This document shows positions 4,118-6,576 of a stretch of 6,576 bases of DNA, piece by piece. The notes under the pieces are model-generated. The model did no database searches. It had not been told where the DNA came from and saw nothing but the letters and a program-made list of their open reading frames with translations. Source of the DNA: Syntrophobacterales bacterium. Lineage in GTDB: Bacteria > Desulfobacterota > Syntrophorhabdia > Syntrophorhabdales > WCHB1-27. How positions within the stretch are numbered: the stretch's first letter is position 1; every line of letters begins with the position of its first letter. The DNA lies in the NCBI GenBank assembly GCA_017881765.1, contig JADGQN010000275.1, forward strand, positions 1 through 6,576. The letters are read 5' to 3'. A program made the position numbers and the translations under genes.

Positions 4118-6576
4118 GAACGCAACCGCACACCCGTACCTGTTCGTTCCTTTGTCAGAGACGTCCTTTTCGTTTTCCGGTGGGCCTGCTCGCCCTCCTC
4201 TTCCTTACCCTCGCTCTGGCCTTCCCCCAAGGCGTCCTTTCCGAGCCGCTCCCCTCGAGCAGGGTGGTCCGCTTCGCGGTGGAGAAGGCGTTGAAGGGCC
4301 TCAATGTTCCCGGCGTTGAGATCGTCGCGCAGGGCTCCTGGATCTCGGGCAAGAACTACCGGGACCCCCGATTTCAGCAGCTCATCACCGAGGCCTCCGA
4401 CCACGACATGCGGCTCTTCTTCCGGAGACCGGACGTGAGCACCGCCGAGGCCCTCGAGGTCTGGAAGAAATTCCGCATGAACGTCCAGGAAGAGCTCAAG
4501 GCCCTGGTGGATCGAGGGATTATCAACTCCGACGAGCTCGGGGTGCTGCGCAATTCCACCAACATCTATCCCCCTGAAGAACTGATGAAGGAGATCCAGA
4601 CCTCCGAGCAGGCGGTGGCGCAATTCGGCAAGTGGGGGATCTACCCGAGCCTTGCCGAGGTCGGGAAGGAGGGGTCCGGGGGGAGCTACGGTCAGATGCT
4701 CAAGTTCGAGCGGCAGGGGTACGAGAATACGGAAAGGGCGATAGTCCTTTACCTCGACAAGGGTGAGGTCCGGGCAGGCTCCGCGGACTTGAACCACATG
4801 CTCGAAGGGCATGGCCTCCGAACCCCGGAGAACCTGGCAAAGGCGGCGGAGAACAACCTGGCCGATGCCCTCAAGGCCGTGAAGGCGAAGAACCTGAAGG
4901 ATACCTCGAAATACCTGAAGCGGGCCAAGGACTATCTGAAGGAGGCCAAGGGCAAGCTCCAGGCGAAGGCGAATCCGAACGACCAGAAACTCCTCGATCT
5001 GGAGAAGAAGCTCGACGAGATGGTGACCAAATTCGAGGAGGTCGAGACAAGGGCCGGCTTCCTCTCCGAGAAGGTGCTCGCCAAGACGGCGGAAGGGGCT
5101 GCCCTGCAGAAGCAGATTGCCGGGGAGTTCGAGAAAATGGCGGATGACGCGGAAAAAGTGCTGTCAGAGGCGGCCGATGACTCCCTGTTTGCCCAGAAAC
5201 TGGGCGCGGCGGTGGGGGAGGGGCAGACGTCGGCGAGCCGCCTCTACCGGGGACTCCTCGAGGGCGCCGACAAGTGGGTCAAGGCAAGACCCCAGGTGAG
5301 GGCCGGTCTTTCACGGCTCACCGACACAGGACAGAAGATCGGCTTTCTGAACGCCCTCGCCGCCTACTGGATCATCAAGGATCTGCCGGAGATCTATGTC
5401 AAGGAGGGAGCGGAGAAGGCAACGGCCCGGTTCGGTATGAGCCTGACCACCCTGGCCGTCCCCGAGATTGCCCTGGGTGAACTGGTGGCCGTAATCGCCA
5501 CCACGGTTGCAGAGGTCGCCGTCGATTACGTGGGCTCTTACGGGTACCGGGCGGTTACCTCCACCCAGGACTGCTTCGATCTGATTGCCGGCTTCTATAC
5601 GGTCTACGGGCGGGAGGCGCAGGTCCTGGGCGAGGGGCTGAAAAAGTGCCACCAGGTCAACAGCGTACGGGGGCTTGCCAATGACATCTACGACAAGGAC
5701 GACCTTCGGGGGACGGTTCAGAGGACGCAAAAACTGGACGGAAGGCTTATCCCGTCGGAGTTGAACAGCATGATTGCCTGTCACGCAGAGAATGCATCGA
5801 AGCGTTTCGACGAGGAGACGAAGACGGACAAGGGCGTGGAAGAGGCCCTGATCGCCAAGTGCACCGGCCCCATCGTGGTCGCGTGGCTCGAGGAGCGGGA
5901 ACTTGCCATCGAGGAGGTGCAGGTGCTCGTCTCCGACGTGGAACGGAGCGAGCTGAGGGTCGGTTACGACACGAACGCCGCCGTACTCAAGAAAGGGAGC
6001 ACGCGGGCCCAGGTAACGGTCTTGGCGCAGATCATCCCCGCCCTGGGCGATCTTCCCGAACAGATCAAGACGCGGATGCAGGGCCCGGGCGGCAGGGGTT
6101 CGAAGCCCTCCGTCTATCAGAATGTGACCTGGAAGCTCGACGGGTCCAAGGTTACGAGTGGCTCCGCCCTGTCGTATGACTTCACCTTCGACAAACCGGG
6201 CATGCAGTCGGTCTGCGCGGAGTGGGAGATGCAGTACGACGTCTACAATACGCCCTCCACCCTGGCGCCGACCGGACTCAGCGGCAAAGTGCAGCGGACC
6301 GGGTGTGTGGACGTCGTGGTGACGGAAGAGCTGGAGGCCGATAAGCTCGTAGTGGCCATCACGGGCCCCAATAAGGCCAAGGCGCCGGAAAAGAGTGAAA
6401 CAGGGCGTAAAATCTCCCTTGTCGCGGAGCTGACCTCGAAACGGGACCCGAAGGAGTTCCAGTATGTCTGGACCGCCGAGGGGGGCTTCTCCGGAGCGGG
6501 ACGCAGCGACGATCGATTCCAGACCTTCGAATACGGACAGCCGGGTACGTACACGATCAAGGTGGAGATCTACGAC
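4114..6576 (+). CDS. Large exported multidomain protein of unknown function with PKD/Ig-like C-terminal domains (partial)
   Basis: I do not recognise this family. The frame is open for 821 codons and continues past the right edge. Residues 1-43 form a long signal peptide: an Arg-rich n-region, a Leu/Ala core (about 23-37) and a likely cut after VLS. Residues 50-235 are a mixed alpha/beta region with GSW (74-76) and SDHDMRLFF (95-103), a spacing like the GS...DxD active site of nucleotidyltransferases. Residues 240-350 are Lys/Glu/Ala-rich and strongly helical, possibly coiled coil. Residues 405-480 are hydrophobic, Ala/Gly/Val-rich, and could be a membrane or membrane-associated hairpin. Six cysteines (487, 512, 556, 583, 701, 731) could form disulfides after export. 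From about 600 the protein is beta-rich; two stretches (about 634-737 and 743-821) have the W...G...F..PG.....V pattern of PKD or Ig-like domains. It probably acts in the periplasm or at the cell surface. Third codon positions are strongly G/C, more so than in the esterase gene. Confidence 0.85.
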   Translation, partial: MRTQPHTRTCSFLCQRRPFRFPVGLLALLFLTLALAFPQGVLSEPLPSSRVVRFAVEKALKGLNVPGVEIVAQGSWISGKNYRDPRFQQLITEASDHDMRLFFRRPDVSTAEALEVWKKFRMNVQEELKALVDRGIINSDELGVLRNSTNIYPPEELMKEIQTSEQAVAQFGKWGIYPSLAEVGKEGSGGSYGQMLKFERQGYENTERAIVLYLDKGEVRAGSADLNHMLEGHGLRTPENLAKAAENNLADALKAVKAKNLKDTSKYLKRAKDYLKEAKGKLQAKANPNDQKLLDLEKKLDEMVTKFEEVETRAGFLSEKVLAKTAEGAALQKQIAGEFEKMADDAEKVLSEAADDSLFAQKLGAAVGEGQTSASRLYRGLLEGADKWVKARPQVRAGLSRLTDTGQKIGFLNALAAYWIIKDLPEIYVKEGAEKATARFGMSLTTLAVPEIALGELVAVIATTVAEVAVDYVGSYGYRAVTSTQDCFDLIAGFYTVYGREAQVLGEGLKKCHQVNSVRGLANDIYDKDDLRGTVQRTQKLDGRLIPSELNSMIACHAENASKRFDEETKTDKGVEEALIAKCTGPIVVAWLEERELAIEEVQVLVSDVERSELRVGYDTNAAVLKKGSTRAQVTVLAQIIPALGDLPEQIKTRMQGPGGRGSKPSVYQNVTWKLDGSKVTSGSALSYDFTFDKPGMQSVCAEWEMQYDVYNTPSTLAPTGLSGKVQRTGCVDVVVTEELEADKLVVAITGPNKAKAPEKSETGRKISLVAELTSKRDPKEFQYVWTAEGGFSGAGRSDDRFQTFEYGQPGTYTIKVEIYD

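Noticed and set aside
4084..4812. Minus-strand frame of 242 codons
   Set aside because: Antisense to the large exported protein. The high third-position GC of that gene creates long open antisense frames, and the plus-strand frame has a signal peptide, a ribosome site and runs for 821 codons.
5311..5784. Minus-strand frame of 157 codons
   Set aside because: Another antisense shadow within the same large gene, with no family motif.

Overview
The window looks like chromosomal DNA of a Gram-negative, moderately GC-rich bacterium. Two exported proteins carry classical signal peptides. The mix of a nickel hydroxyacid racemase-family protein, a ROK sugar kinase and a secreted tannase/feruloyl-esterase-family enzyme suits an anaerobic degrader of plant or aromatic matter, such as a syntroph of the former Deltaproteobacteria. 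That placement is a guess from gene content. I see no insertion sequence, CRISPR array, tRNA, rRNA or phage gene.

Layout: (1) Positions 1-585, minus strand: the first 195 codons of a LarA-family (DUF2088) protein; its C-terminal part lies beyond the left edge. (2) Positions 586-688: a short leader with unusually strong Shine-Dalgarno sequences and two tiny possible reading frames. (3) Positions 689-1615, minus strand: a complete ROK-family fructokinase very like E. coli Mak, probably cotranscribed with the racemase-like gene. (4) Positions 1616-1886: a divergent intergenic region with one plausible sigma70-type promoter for each direction and a possible stem-loop in the rightward leader. (5) Positions 1887-3749, plus strand: a complete secreted tannase/feruloyl esterase family protein (PF07519 type) with the full CS-D-HC catalytic signature and an additional C-terminal beta-rich domain. 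(6) Positions 3750-4113: an intergenic region with a probable terminator, an extended -10 promoter and a possible 44-codon ORF whose stop overlaps the next start. (7) Positions 4114-6576, plus strand: an open frame of 821 codons that runs off the right edge. It encodes a large exported protein of no family I recognise, with a nucleotidyltransferase-like motif near the N-terminus, a charged helical region, a hydrophobic segment and PKD/Ig-like C-terminal domains.

How the genes may work together: the leftward pair (sugar kinase plus hydroxyacid or sugar-acid racemase/epimerase) points to intracellular sugar and sugar-acid use. The rightward esterase would release phenolic acids or alcohols from esters outside the cytoplasm. 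The last gene is separated from the esterase by a terminator and appears to be a separate unit. It is the least explained and most interesting part of the window.
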